A stretch of 8,985 bases of DNA from JBEKEX01 sp050013615 (lineage in GTDB: Bacteria; Chloroflexota; Anaerolineae; Anaerolineales; Anaerolineaceae), in contig JBEKEX010000191.1 in assembly GCA_050013615.1 (NCBI GenBank), forward strand, positions 1 through 8,985, given 5' to 3'. Positions 1 through 7,126 of this stretch are shown piece after piece (positions within the stretch are counted from its first letter, which is position 1; each line of letters begins with the position of its first letter). The position numbers were made by a program, and so were the translations under genes. The notes beneath the pieces are model-generated. The model worked only from the letters and a program-made list of their open reading frames with translations. It was not told the origin of the DNA and searched no databases.

Positions 1-1
1 T

Positions 2-964
2 TCAACCTACCCAACCGGTTTCGAAGTGTTCGACATCAACAATGGTGGGGCAACATCTCTGAACATTTTAGAGGATATCGGAGCACTTGGGCCGGCGCTA
101 AAGGGAAAAAAGGTCGTGATATCCTTTACGACCGACATGTTTAATGATTTAGAGGTTCCCCCAAAGACTTATGCGGGAAGCTTTTCCCAAATGCATGCCA
201 ATGCGCTTATCTTTAACCAAGATTTGAGCCTGTCTCTCAAGCAAAAAATTGCCAAACGGATGCTGGATTATCCTGATACACTCACCGATCCGGTTCTGAT
301 CTTCGCCTTGCAAAATTTGGCATCAGGTTCAGCGTGGAATGATTTTCTATATTATCTGACCGTGCCACTTGGAAAGTTGGAGGATTTGATCATCCGTTTA
401 CAGGATCATTATGAAGTCTGGTCATATATCAATCTTCATCCTCAGATCAACCCGAATGTCACCCGCAATCCGCGAAACATCGATTGGACAGCTTTGCTGG
501 CGCAGGCCACGGCCCAGCAAAAAGCAGCGACCAGCAGCAATCCGTATGGAATCGAGAACGACGCCTGGAACAAGAATTATCATGGGTATTTACGTGTCCA
601 CAAACCCGGCTCAAGTAATCAAAAATTTCTCACTGCCATAAATAATTCGAAGGAATGGTATGATCTGGAACTTGAATTGGAAGTTTTGCAGGAATTGGGT
701 GTCCGACCACTGATCATGAGTCGACCGGTAAATGGTGGGTTATTTACAGCCAATGGTGTTACGCCTGAAGTACAGGCGGTGTATTACAGCCGGCTTGAAA
801 AATTAGTCAGTACTTATCACATGCCTTTGATGGACTTCAAAGGATATACCAATGATCCATATTTCAGCATTGATGAGGCTGCTCACACTGGCCGGGAAGG
901 CTGGGTTGTCATCGATCAGACGTTGGATGCTTTTTTCCACGGCAAATTATCCGTGGAACATTAA
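2..964 (+). CDS. dltD: D-alanyl transfer protein DltD (5' truncated by window edge)
   Basis: The frame is open from the first complete codon at position 2 to TAA at 962-964, giving about 320 residues with no start in view. DltD is normally roughly 380-430 residues, so the missing part should hold the membrane anchor and the catalytic serine region. Seen: the early glycine-rich segment NNGGATSLN, the DltD-like NPYGIENDAW (about 539-568), and the C-terminal DEAAHTGREGW (872-904), whose Asp and His match the conserved end of the family. DltD is an envelope-anchored SGNH-like protein that completes D-alanine transfer to teichoic acid or a similar polymer outside the membrane. The GTG at 26 is an internal Val codon rather than a plausible start, because family homology reads through it. 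It lies 69 bases before dltC and leads the operon here, whereas in Firmicutes it is usually last. Confidence 0.9.
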   Translation, partial: STYPTGFEVFDINNGGATSLNILEDIGALGPALKGKKVVISFTTDMFNDLEVPPKTYAGSFSQMHANALIFNQDLSLSLKQKIAKRMLDYPDTLTDPVLIFALQNLASGSAWNDFLYYLTVPLGKLEDLIIRLQDHYEVWSYINLHPQINPNVTRNPRNIDWTALLAQATAQQKAATSSNPYGIENDAWNKNYHGYLRVHKPGSSNQKFLTAINNSKEWYDLELELEVLQELGVRPLIMSRPVNGGLFTANGVTPEVQAVYYSRLEKLVSTYHMPLMDFKGYTNDPYFSIDEAAHTGREGWVVIDQTLDAFFHGKLSVEH

Positions 965-1016
965 AAATCTGAAGATTGGTTTGAGATATAAAAAACCGAA
1001 GAAATGCCCTACCTAC

Positions 1017-1023
1017 GGAAAGG
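1017..1023 (+). promoter_or_regulatory. Ribosome binding site that sets the dltC start
   Basis: A purine-rich GGAAAGG lies 10 bases before ATG 1034. It favours that ATG over the in-frame ATG at 1004, which would add ten residues not expected in DltC and has only a weak purine tract in front of it. Confidence 0.6.
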
Positions 1024-1033
1024 TGCCTGCCTT

Positions 1034-1276
1034 ATGTCTGTTTCTGATGTTGTATTAGATCAATTGGCCCAAATCACTGGAGACGAAGAAGTAAAGCAGA
1101 ATCTTGACCTGCGATTGTTCGAGGAAAACATCCTTGATTCATTAGGGATGGTGGAGCTTATTGTTGCTCTGGGTGAGACCTTGAACCTCCAAATTTCTCC
1201 CGCTCAGATCGATCGCCAAATGTGGGCAACCCCCAGAAAGATCATTGCGGATATCGAAGCAAGGCTACAAAAATAA
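1034..1276 (+). CDS. dltC: D-alanyl carrier protein DltC
   Basis: An 80-residue acyl-carrier-type protein, the usual length for DltC (about 78-81). The phosphopantetheine site is LDSLGMVEL, with Ser36 as the expected 4'-phosphopantetheine attachment residue. The later WATPRKI segment (residues 64-70) matches the helix that follows in DltC proteins. The holo form receives D-alanine as a thioester from DltA in the cytoplasm and presents it to the membrane protein DltB. I chose ATG 1034 rather than the in-frame ATG at 1004 because of length and the upstream GGAAAGG. It is followed after 26 bases by dltX. A generic acyl carrier protein is the alternative, but the dlt neighbours on both sides make DltC much more likely. 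No phosphopantetheinyl transferase is in the window. Confidence 0.93.
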   Translation: MSVSDVVLDQLAQITGDEEVKQNLDLRLFEENILDSLGMVELIVALGETLNLQISPAQIDRQMWATPRKIIADIEARLQK

Positions 1277-1302
1277 TATTTACGATAATACAGGGCTTAT
1301 TT

Positions 1303-1464
1303 ATGACCAGACATTGGAATACTTCGCTCATCAATTTTTTCACCAACCCCTGGGTTCGCGGGGTGTTATTGACCTTGTATTATTTGGCCATCATTATCGG
1401 ACTGATCCTGATGTATGGAAAAGGCAATTTTTCCTCGGCGCCATTCATCTATCAAGGTTTTTGA
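1303..1464 (+). CDS. dltX: D-alanylation microprotein DltX
   Basis: A 53-residue protein with one predicted membrane helix (about residues 19-40, GVLLTLYYLAIIIGLILMY), preceded by a short basic N-terminus and followed by a short outer tail ending FIYQGF. DltX proteins are about 50 residues with the same layout and a C-terminal FIYxxF-type motif. Published work on Firmicutes, as I recall it, shows this tail is needed for D-alanylation, and its conserved Tyr (here Tyr50) has been proposed as a transient D-alanyl acceptor between DltB and DltD. I chose ATG 1303 over the in-frame ATG at 1222 because the longer form would overlap dltC and add non-family residues. A modest AGGG lies at 1292-1295. 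It sits 18 bases before dltA, the same dltX-dltA-dltB sub-order seen in Firmicutes. The gene is small enough that automatic annotation often misses it. Confidence 0.88.
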   Translation: MTRHWNTSLINFFTNPWVRGVLLTLYYLAIIIGLILMYGKGNFSSAPFIYQGF

Positions 1465-1482
1465 TCGCTTATCGCAATTCCT

Positions 1483-2955
1483 ATGAATATTCTTGGCAGC
1501 ATTCGTCGTTGGAGCGCACTGGCACCGGAACGTCCCATGCACATCAGCAATGGGAAGATCCTCAGTTATGGCGACCTCGAACGAAGATCAAACACGCTAG
1601 CAGCTCATTTTTCGGCTGTGTTACCGGAAGACCATTCACCGGTGGTCGTTATCGGGCACAAAGAGTCGGAACTGCTGGTGGCTTTTGTGGCAGCGGTCAA
1701 AGCCGGGCATCCTTATATACCCATCGATGATTCTCTTCCTCCGGAGCGGATAGCAACGATCATCGCAAGATCAAAGGCTGCCATCAGTCTAACGGCTGCC
1801 AGGGTTGCGGAAATATTGGATAGCGTATCTCCTACAGTATCTATCCCAGAACCACGTCGCATCGAACCCGATGACCCCTGGTACATCATCTTTACTTCGG
1901 GCAGCACTGGGGAACCAAAGGGAGTCGTGATCACCACAGCTTGTTTGGAAAGTTTTGTTGCCTGGATGCTGAACGAGCAACATTTGGTTGATCAGGGAGA
2001 AGTATTCCTAAACCAGGCGCCCTTTTCCTTCGATCTCTCCGTTATGGACTTGTATTTGTGCCTGGCAACCGGTGGAACGCTTTACAGTATCACCCGAGAT
2101 GAAATTGCCAATCCCAAGCAATTATTTATTTCACTTGCACATTCTAATATGACAGTTTGGGTGTCAACGCCCTCTTTTGCACAGTTGTGCTTGAATGAAC
2201 CCACTTTTTCAAGCAGCCTGTTGCCAAAATTGAAAAAGTTCTTGTTCTGCGGTGAGATACTGCCGGCTGAAGTTGTCGTATGTCTGCAACAACGATTCCC
2301 AGTGGCTGAAGTCTGGAATACTTATGGCCCCACGGAAGCCACGTGTGCCACCACCTCGGTGCAGATCACGCCGAGCCTTCTTGCTGGCTACAATCCGTTG
2401 CCAGTCGGATTTCCCCAACCGGATAGCCGCGTCCTGGTGGTCGACTCCAACGGCTTAGCCGTTAATCCACCGGAGCGCGGGGAGATTGTTATTGCCGGTC
2501 CGAATGTAAGCCAGGGCTACCTTGGACGACCTGACCTGACTAAAAAGGCATTTTTTCAGTTAGATGGACAGCGTGCCTACCACACCGGAGATTGGGGCCA
2601 CTTCCGGGACGGAATGCTCTTTTTTGATGGGCGGATCGATAACCAGATCAAGTTGCACGGTTATCGCATCGAACTGGGCGATATCGAGGCCAATTTGTTA
2701 AAACTCCCTGCCGTCCTGGATGCGGTGGTCGTTCCGCATTTCAAAAATGGTTCGCCTGACCTTTTAGCCGCCTTTATAATTTTGAAAGAGAAAACTGCTC
2801 AAACCAACTTTGAAACTGCACGGGTACTAAAACGCGAGTTGACCGGGTATTTGCCTGCCTATATGCTGCCCCGCAAAATCCTCTTTTTGGATAAGTTTCC
2901 CATGACGGCTAATGGAAAAGTCGATCGACGCAAGTTAGCGGAAAGTCTGAAATGA
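1483..2955 (+). CDS. dltA: D-alanine--D-alanyl carrier protein ligase DltA
   Basis: A 490-residue adenylate-forming enzyme, close to the usual length of about 500. It activates D-alanine with ATP in the cytoplasm and loads it on DltC. Core motifs appear in order: TSGSTGEPKG (138-147, ATP phosphate loop), NTYGPTEAT (279-287), YHTGDWG (366-372), GRIDNQIKLHGYR (383-395, hinge), and NGKVDRRKL (477-485), with the expected catalytic Lys479. Cys256 in FLFCGEILP corresponds to the DltA cysteine reported to favour D- over L-alanine (Cys269 in the Bacillus cereus enzyme), which supports DltA over a general NRPS adenylation domain. The stop overlaps the dltB start (ATGA). I see no strong Shine-Dalgarno before ATG 1483, so translation may depend on coupling from dltX, 18 bases upstream. 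Confidence 0.95.
   Translation: MNILGSIRRWSALAPERPMHISNGKILSYGDLERRSNTLAAHFSAVLPEDHSPVVVIGHKESELLVAFVAAVKAGHPYIPIDDSLPPERIATIIARSKAAISLTAARVAEILDSVSPTVSIPEPRRIEPDDPWYIIFTSGSTGEPKGVVITTACLESFVAWMLNEQHLVDQGEVFLNQAPFSFDLSVMDLYLCLATGGTLYSITRDEIANPKQLFISLAHSNMTVWVSTPSFAQLCLNEPTFSSSLLPKLKKFLFCGEILPAEVVVCLQQRFPVAEVWNTYGPTEATCATTSVQITPSLLAGYNPLPVGFPQPDSRVLVVDSNGLAVNPPERGEIVIAGPNVSQGYLGRPDLTKKAFFQLDGQRAYHTGDWGHFRDGMLFFDGRIDNQIKLHGYRIELGDIEANLLKLPAVLDAVVVPHFKNGSPDLLAAFIILKEKTAQTNFETARVLKRELTGYLPAYMLPRKILFLDKFPMTANGKVDRRKLAESLK
2952..2955 (+). other. ATGA stop/start overlap coupling dltA to dltB
   Basis: The dltB ATG (2952-2954) overlaps the dltA TGA (2953-2955). This is the classic four-base overlap of translationally coupled genes, and it supports one transcript and matched production of the two proteins. 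Confidence 0.85.
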
Positions 2956-4163
2956 TCCCATACGCTGATTTTCTCTATTTTGGAATCTCGCTCTATGTCC
3001 TTTTGCCTAATTTCCTTTTAGGCTGGTTGAAGCGTGTTTCCAAAGTGTGGCTGGTCATTGCCACGCTCGCCATGCTGGCTGTCCAGTATAGCGTTTTGCA
3101 AAACATATTCGGAGATACCGCAACGCTGGAATTGTGGCTGGTTCTGGGTTTTGGGGTGCTCCAGTATGCTGTAGCAGGTTTATTTTTGCTCACCCGAAAA
3201 CGCAGGAAAAGCAAAGCGCTTTTCTACATTGCACTCTTGTTCAGTTTAGTGCCCTTATTGATGGCCAAGTTCGTTCCGCTATTTTTATCCACCTACCAAT
3301 TGGTTTTCATTGGCTTGTCTTACGTTACTTTCCGTTGTTTGGACGTGATTATCGGTGTTTATGAAGGGCTTATTGTCACCTTGCCACCTGTTCAGTATCT
3401 CGTCTTTCTGTTATTTTTTCCAACCATTTCGTCCGGACCCATTGATCGTTATCAGCGTTTTATCGAGGATTGGAAACACGATCGCACGTGGAGTGAATTT
3501 CTGAAGGATTTGGATAGCGGTGTCCATCATATATTTACAGGTTTCTTGTATAAGTTTATCATCGCGACTCTGATCCAAACCTATTGGCTATCTGCTGTAT
3601 CTACCCCGCGTGGCGCCTTAGATGTCCTGTCTTACATGTATGGTTATAGCCTATTCCTATTCTTCGATTTTGCTGGCTATAGCGCCTTTGCGATTGGGTT
3701 TAGCCATATGTTTGGTATCCATACACCGGAGAACTTTAACCGGCCTTTCGTGGCACGCGACATTCGCGATTTTTGGAATCGCTGGCATATCAGCTTGTCC
3801 AGCTTTTTCCGCGACCATGTTTATAATCGTTTCGTTTTTGCGGCGCTCAAAGGAAAATGGTTTAAGAACAAGTACGTTGCCTCTTATCTAGGCTTCCTGA
3901 TTTCCATGGGCCTAATGGGGCTTTGGCATGGAACGACCTGGTACTATATCACTTATGGGTTGTACCACGGTGTGTTACTGATCCTAACTGACGTGATCGG
4001 ACGTTGGAATAAACGCAAGAAATTATGGGACGAGAATAGTGTAGCCTATAAAGTCGTGTCCACGTTCATCACCGTGCAATTGGTCTGCTTCGGTTTTCTA
4101 CTCTTTTCCGGTCATTTCAATCCGCTTTCAGTGATTAATCATCATATATTCAAGCTGTTTTAA
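2952..4163 (+). CDS. dltB: D-alanyl transferase DltB (MBOAT family)
   Basis: A 403-residue polytopic membrane protein with about ten or more hydrophobic segments, matching the usual DltB length. MBOAT acyltransferases transfer acyl groups across or at the membrane. DltB takes D-alanine from DltC inside and passes it to the outer face. Seen: SSGPIDRYQRF (160-170), the FNRPFVARDIRDFWNRWH block (262-279) with the conserved His279, and MGLWHGTTW (322-330) with the expected catalytic His326. DltC docking is known to occur at the cytoplasmic side in solved DltB structures. It is the last dlt gene here, and the next gene begins 36 bases later. Other MBOATs such as alginate O-acetylase AlgI share the WNRWH and GLWHG motifs, but the neighbours identify DltB. 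Confidence 0.94.
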   Translation: MIPYADFLYFGISLYVLLPNFLLGWLKRVSKVWLVIATLAMLAVQYSVLQNIFGDTATLELWLVLGFGVLQYAVAGLFLLTRKRRKSKALFYIALLFSLVPLLMAKFVPLFLSTYQLVFIGLSYVTFRCLDVIIGVYEGLIVTLPPVQYLVFLLFFPTISSGPIDRYQRFIEDWKHDRTWSEFLKDLDSGVHHIFTGFLYKFIIATLIQTYWLSAVSTPRGALDVLSYMYGYSLFLFFDFAGYSAFAIGFSHMFGIHTPENFNRPFVARDIRDFWNRWHISLSSFFRDHVYNRFVFAALKGKWFKNKYVASYLGFLISMGLMGLWHGTTWYYITYGLYHGVLLILTDVIGRWNKRKKLWDENSVAYKVVSTFITVQLVCFGFLLFSGHFNPLSVINHHIFKLF

Positions 4164-4185
4164 TAAAAAGGTTTTCGTGAATGTT

Positions 4186-4190
4186 GAGGA
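4186..4190 (+). promoter_or_regulatory. Ribosome binding site of the nitroreductase gene
   Basis: GAGGA lies 9 bases before ATG 4200 in the 36-base gap after dltB. It supports ATG 4200 as the start. The gap shows no obvious terminator hairpin, so read-through from dltB is possible. Confidence 0.55.
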
Positions 4191-4199
4191 CTTACTGCC

Positions 4200-4967
4200 A
4201 TGCCAAACCCTGTCATTACCACGATGCTCAAGCGCAAATCGGTGCGCAAATTCACTGACCAAAAGCCCAGCGATGAAGTCATTCAGCAAATCGTGAGGGC
4301 AGGCCAGCAGGCACCATTCGCCGCGCAGCTTTGCAGCCTGATCCTGTCACGCAAGAAGGCCTTGCCTTTCCATGCTACGCTGATGTTCACCATCTGCGTC
4401 GATCTGCATCGCATGGAATTGATCATGGCAAAGCGCGGCTGGAAGACGGTCACCAACGATCTGTCGCTGCTTTTCTTTGGCATCCAGGATGCGGCCTACA
4501 TGGCGGAAAACATGGTCATCGCCGCCGAAAGCCTGGGACTGGGTTCATGCTTTTTGGGCAATGCGCCCAACGTAGCGGACAAGATCCAAAGGCAGTATCA
4601 CCTGCCGCAGCGGGTCTTCCCACTGGTGCAGCTCGTCATGGGCTATCCCGCCGAAGATTTCCCACCCCGGCCGCGCTACCCGTTGGAATTCACGATGTTC
4701 GAAGATAGGTATCCAGAATTGACCGACGCGATGGTCGAAGATGCGATGAAGGTGATGGACGAGGGCTACCTGGCACAGGGATATTACCTCAAGCAGCGTG
4801 CCAAAATTCCCTTGGAGGGCGGGCGCAAAGATACTTTTACTTATGATAATTATTCCTGGACGGAGCACATCTCGCGCAAGTGGGGCCAATGGCTGCAAGA
4901 CCCGCAGGAACTATTGAATCAAATGAAGAAATGCGGGTTTTCGTTTACGCAAGACGAAGCGGAGTGA
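4200..4967 (+). CDS. Nitroreductase-family flavoprotein, long C-terminal form
   Basis: A 255-residue protein of the FMN-dependent nitroreductase fold. Seen: the N-terminal RKSVRKF (12-18), which supplies FMN phosphate contacts in the family; a central helix with AAYMAENMVIAAESLGLGSCFLG (about 98-120); and VMGYPAEDFPPRPRYP (about 146-161), which closes the core. The tail beyond about residue 165 is long and ends in aromatic- and acid-rich sequence (YSWTEHISRKWGQW). The stretch between APFAAQL and the strand LMFTICVDLH is shorter than in classic NfsA/NfsB enzymes. The family reduces nitro compounds, quinones or flavins with NAD(P)H, but the substrate here cannot be told. It follows dltB by 36 bases on the same strand, yet its GC content is higher, so a functional link to D-alanylation is not implied. 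Its end faces the next gene across 13 bases. Confidence 0.82.
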   Translation: MPNPVITTMLKRKSVRKFTDQKPSDEVIQQIVRAGQQAPFAAQLCSLILSRKKALPFHATLMFTICVDLHRMELIMAKRGWKTVTNDLSLLFFGIQDAAYMAENMVIAAESLGLGSCFLGNAPNVADKIQRQYHLPQRVFPLVQLVMGYPAEDFPPRPRYPLEFTMFEDRYPELTDAMVEDAMKVMDEGYLAQGYYLKQRAKIPLEGGRKDTFTYDNYSWTEHISRKWGQWLQDPQELLNQMKKCGFSFTQDEAE

Positions 4968-4980
4968 GCCAGCAAGTTTG

Positions 4981-6321
4981 TTAATACTTCAGCACGCTGC
5001 CGCCGATGAACTCGCGAAGCACCGAATCCTTGGGAACGATGGCATCATCCTCAACCGGAGTGATTTCCCTTAAGAAGCCTGAAGTACGGGCAGCGCGTTC
5101 ATGTGCATCCTCGCGCAAGGGATCATCCGTATATTTTTCTGTCCATTGCTCGAAGGATTTCAACAGTTTGGGACGGTAAATGCTCAACTCATAGGGCATG
5201 GCAGAACTGATGAGATAATCGGCGGTGTGGTGGAAAGGCACGATATTGCGCATTTCGCCTGAGCGCACGTAGTGCCAGTGCAGCAACGTCTTTTCGGGGT
5301 TATAGGCACGATAAGCGGAATCACGTAACATACGACGCATCAGGCGGATATCGGTCCAGCGGATGTACTGGCCTTCGTTGTCTTTCATTTGCAGTAGGGG
5401 CTCCAAATAAAGTCGGAATTTCTGCTCATCGGGCACCGATTGCGTCATGGCGGGGAACAGGCCGTGCAGGCTGTCGATGAGGATGATATCGCCCGGGCGC
5501 AGCTTCATGGGAGTGGTGTCTGCCGTGCGCTTGCCGGTCTTGAAATCATAATGAGGGATGGGCACTTCTTCACCGGCGATCAGGCGGGTGAGGTGTTCGT
5601 TGATCAGCGCCAGGTCCAATGCCTGGGGGGTCTCAAAATCATAATCGCCGAACTCGTCCTTGGGATGTTGATCGAGGTCGTAGAAATAATTATCCACGTT
5701 GAGTGTCACCAGGCGAAATCCGGCCCTCTCCAAGTGCTGGCCGATCTTGATAGTAGTGGTGGTCTTGCCGGACGATGACGGTCCGGTGATGATGACCATG
5801 CGCACCTTGTCCCGGCGGCTGAGAATCAGTTGCGCCGCGTTTTCCACATCCTCATGATATAGTTTTTCGGATGCAGCGATCAGCTCGGGCAGTTCGCCGC
5901 GGGCGATGCGTTCGTTCAAGCCTTTGATCGTATTAACCCCCTGGTCGACGGCCCAGTTGAGGATGTGCCAGATCTTGGCCCAGGGGATGTTCTGGTCGGG
6001 CTCAGAGGAGATTTGAGCGCCTTCGCGGCGGGCACGTGCCCGCTCTTCGCGATAGAGGATGTACTCTTTCGCGACCTTGGCATGACCTTCCTCGATCAAC
6101 ACCTTTTCGACTACATCCTGAATTTCTTCGATTTGCGGAATGTGATCCGGCGGAGTCTGCTTTTCCAACAACTGGACGACCTTTGCGCTGAGCTGTTCGG
6201 CGGTGGCACGGTCGCGCCCACCGACGGCAACCGCGGCGCGATAAATGGCGTTGGTGATGCGCTCCGGATTGAAAGGTACGATAGCCCCACTGCGTTTGAC
6301 GACCGATTCGATTTTTGGCAT
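4981..6321 (-). CDS. ATP-cone plus uridine kinase/phosphoribulokinase-like P-loop protein
   Basis: A 446-residue two-part protein. Residues about 3-95 form an ATP-cone (VVKRSGAIVPFNPERITNAI, then a helical part ending KEYILYREERA), the nucleotide-sensing module of ribonucleotide reductases and NrdR. A linker helix region (about 110-170) leads to a P-loop kinase domain: Walker A GPSSSGKTTT (180-189), the NVDNYFYD segment (208-215) where uridine kinases have their substrate Asp and Tyr, HYDFKTGKR (257-265), a Walker-B-like IILIDSLHGL (279-288), and WTDIRLMRRMLRDSAYR (about 320-336), resembling the nucleoside kinase lid. This suggests phosphorylation of a nucleoside or sugar phosphate under nucleotide control, but the substrate is unknown. 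ATG 6321 has a purine-rich AAGGGA immediately upstream (close spacing). It lies 71 bases after the UPF0173 gene on the same strand. Confidence 0.85.
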   Translation of the reverse strand: MPKIESVVKRSGAIVPFNPERITNAIYRAAVAVGGRDRATAEQLSAKVVQLLEKQTPPDHIPQIEEIQDVVEKVLIEEGHAKVAKEYILYREERARARREGAQISSEPDQNIPWAKIWHILNWAVDQGVNTIKGLNERIARGELPELIAASEKLYHEDVENAAQLILSRRDKVRMVIITGPSSSGKTTTTIKIGQHLERAGFRLVTLNVDNYFYDLDQHPKDEFGDYDFETPQALDLALINEHLTRLIAGEEVPIPHYDFKTGKRTADTTPMKLRPGDIILIDSLHGLFPAMTQSVPDEQKFRLYLEPLLQMKDNEGQYIRWTDIRLMRRMLRDSAYRAYNPEKTLLHWHYVRSGEMRNIVPFHHTADYLISSAMPYELSIYRPKLLKSFEQWTEKYTDDPLREDAHERAARTSGFLREITPVEDDAIVPKDSVLREFIGGSVLKY

Positions 6322-6392
6322 GTTCCCTTCTTTCTGTGAAATGAAGGTGCTTCCAAAAAGGTATATTTACTGCCTTGCCTTTGAACCACACA

Positions 6393-7076
6393 TCATATTT
6401 CCATCGATTCCCCGGGCTTGAGCAAGTGAACCTTGGCGCTCGTTGTTGCTTCAACCTGTTGGGCCCAGGCAGCAGCATCCTGCTTGAGCAAGTCGAACGT
6501 GTTGTAATGGATAGGGAGGACGTGTTTGGGCTGCAGGAACTTGACTGCCCGCAAGGCATCCGCAGGCCCCATGGTGTAGTTATCGCCGATGGGCAGGGCG
6601 GCAAAGTCGATGCCTTCCTCGCCGATCAACTGCATGTCACCGAACAGGCCGGTGTCGCCGGCGAAATAGAGCTTCTTGTCGTCCAACGTCGTGAGCAGGA
6701 AGCCGCAGGGGTTGCCGCCGTAGGAACCATCGGGCAGCCCAGAGCCATGCAAGGCATTGGTCAGTTTAAGATATCCGAAGGGATAATGGAAACCACCACC
6801 GATATGCTGGGGGTGGACTTTGATCTCTTGCTTGCGCAGCCAGTTGCAGATTTCAGCGACGCTGATGACTGTGGCTCCGGTACGCTTTGCGATGGCAACC
6901 GTGTCGCCGATGTGATCACCATGTCCGTGGGTGACGAGGATAAAATCAGCGGGCACTTCGTCAGCAGTGACCTTGGCAACGGGGTTGCCCTTAAAATAGG
7001 GGTCGATAAGAATGTGGAGGCCGGCGGTCTCCAGGCCAAATGTTGCATGGCCATACCAGATAATTTTTGTGGACAT
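6393..7076 (-). CDS. UPF0173-type metal-dependent hydrolase (metallo-beta-lactamase fold)
   Basis: A 227-residue protein of the normal UPF0173 length. It starts MSTKIIWYGHATF, the characteristic strand and His10, followed by LIDPYFKGNP (23-32) and the metal site HGHGDHIGD (50-58; His50, His52, Asp54, His55). Further metal ligands are a His in NALHGSG (about 109), Asp in FAGDTGLFGD (about 141) and His in LPIHYNTFD (about 193). The fold binds two metal ions and hydrolyses an ester or similar bond, but no physiological substrate is known for this family. ATG 7076 is supported by AAAGGA about eight bases upstream (plus-strand 7085-7090). It lies 50 bases downstream of the broken DinB gene and 71 bases upstream of the kinase-like gene, so the three could share a transcript. 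Confidence 0.92.
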   Translation of the reverse strand: MSTKIIWYGHATFGLETAGLHILIDPYFKGNPVAKVTADEVPADFILVTHGHGDHIGDTVAIAKRTGATVISVAEICNWLRKQEIKVHPQHIGGGFHYPFGYLKLTNALHGSGLPDGSYGGNPCGFLLTTLDDKKLYFAGDTGLFGDMQLIGEEGIDFAALPIGDNYTMGPADALRAVKFLQPKHVLPIHYNTFDLLKQDAAAWAQQVEATTSAKVHLLKPGESMEI

Positions 7077-7084
7077 AAATGTTT

Positions 7085-7090
7085 TCCTTT
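7085..7090 (-). promoter_or_regulatory. Ribosome binding site of the UPF0173 gene
   Basis: On the minus strand this reads AAAGGA, about eight bases before ATG 7076. It supports the chosen start, which also gives the family's standard N-terminus. Confidence 0.55.
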
Positions 7091-7126
7091 ATTTAACAGT
7101 AATAGAGTTTGGAGCAAAAGTAACTC

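Noticed and set aside
978..1001. Possible hairpin GGTTT...AAACC between dltD and dltC
   Set aside because: The stem is only about five to seven pairs with a mismatch and an A-rich loop, and has no U-tract, so it is not a convincing terminator or regulatory structure.
1004..1033. Longer dltC start at ATG 1004
   Set aside because: It would add ten residues not typical of DltC; ATG 1034 has a better-placed ribosome binding site and gives the standard 80-residue length.
4968..4980. Bidirectional terminator between the convergent nitroreductase and kinase-like genes
   Set aside because: The gap is 13 bases, and I found no stem-loop with a T-run on either strand there.
7077..7126. Possible promoter (TTGCTC, 16-base spacer, TAAATA) before the UPF0173 gene on the minus strand
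   Set aside because: The match is weak, and the -10-like box would almost touch the ribosome binding site, leaving hardly any leader. AT-rich gaps produce such matches by chance.
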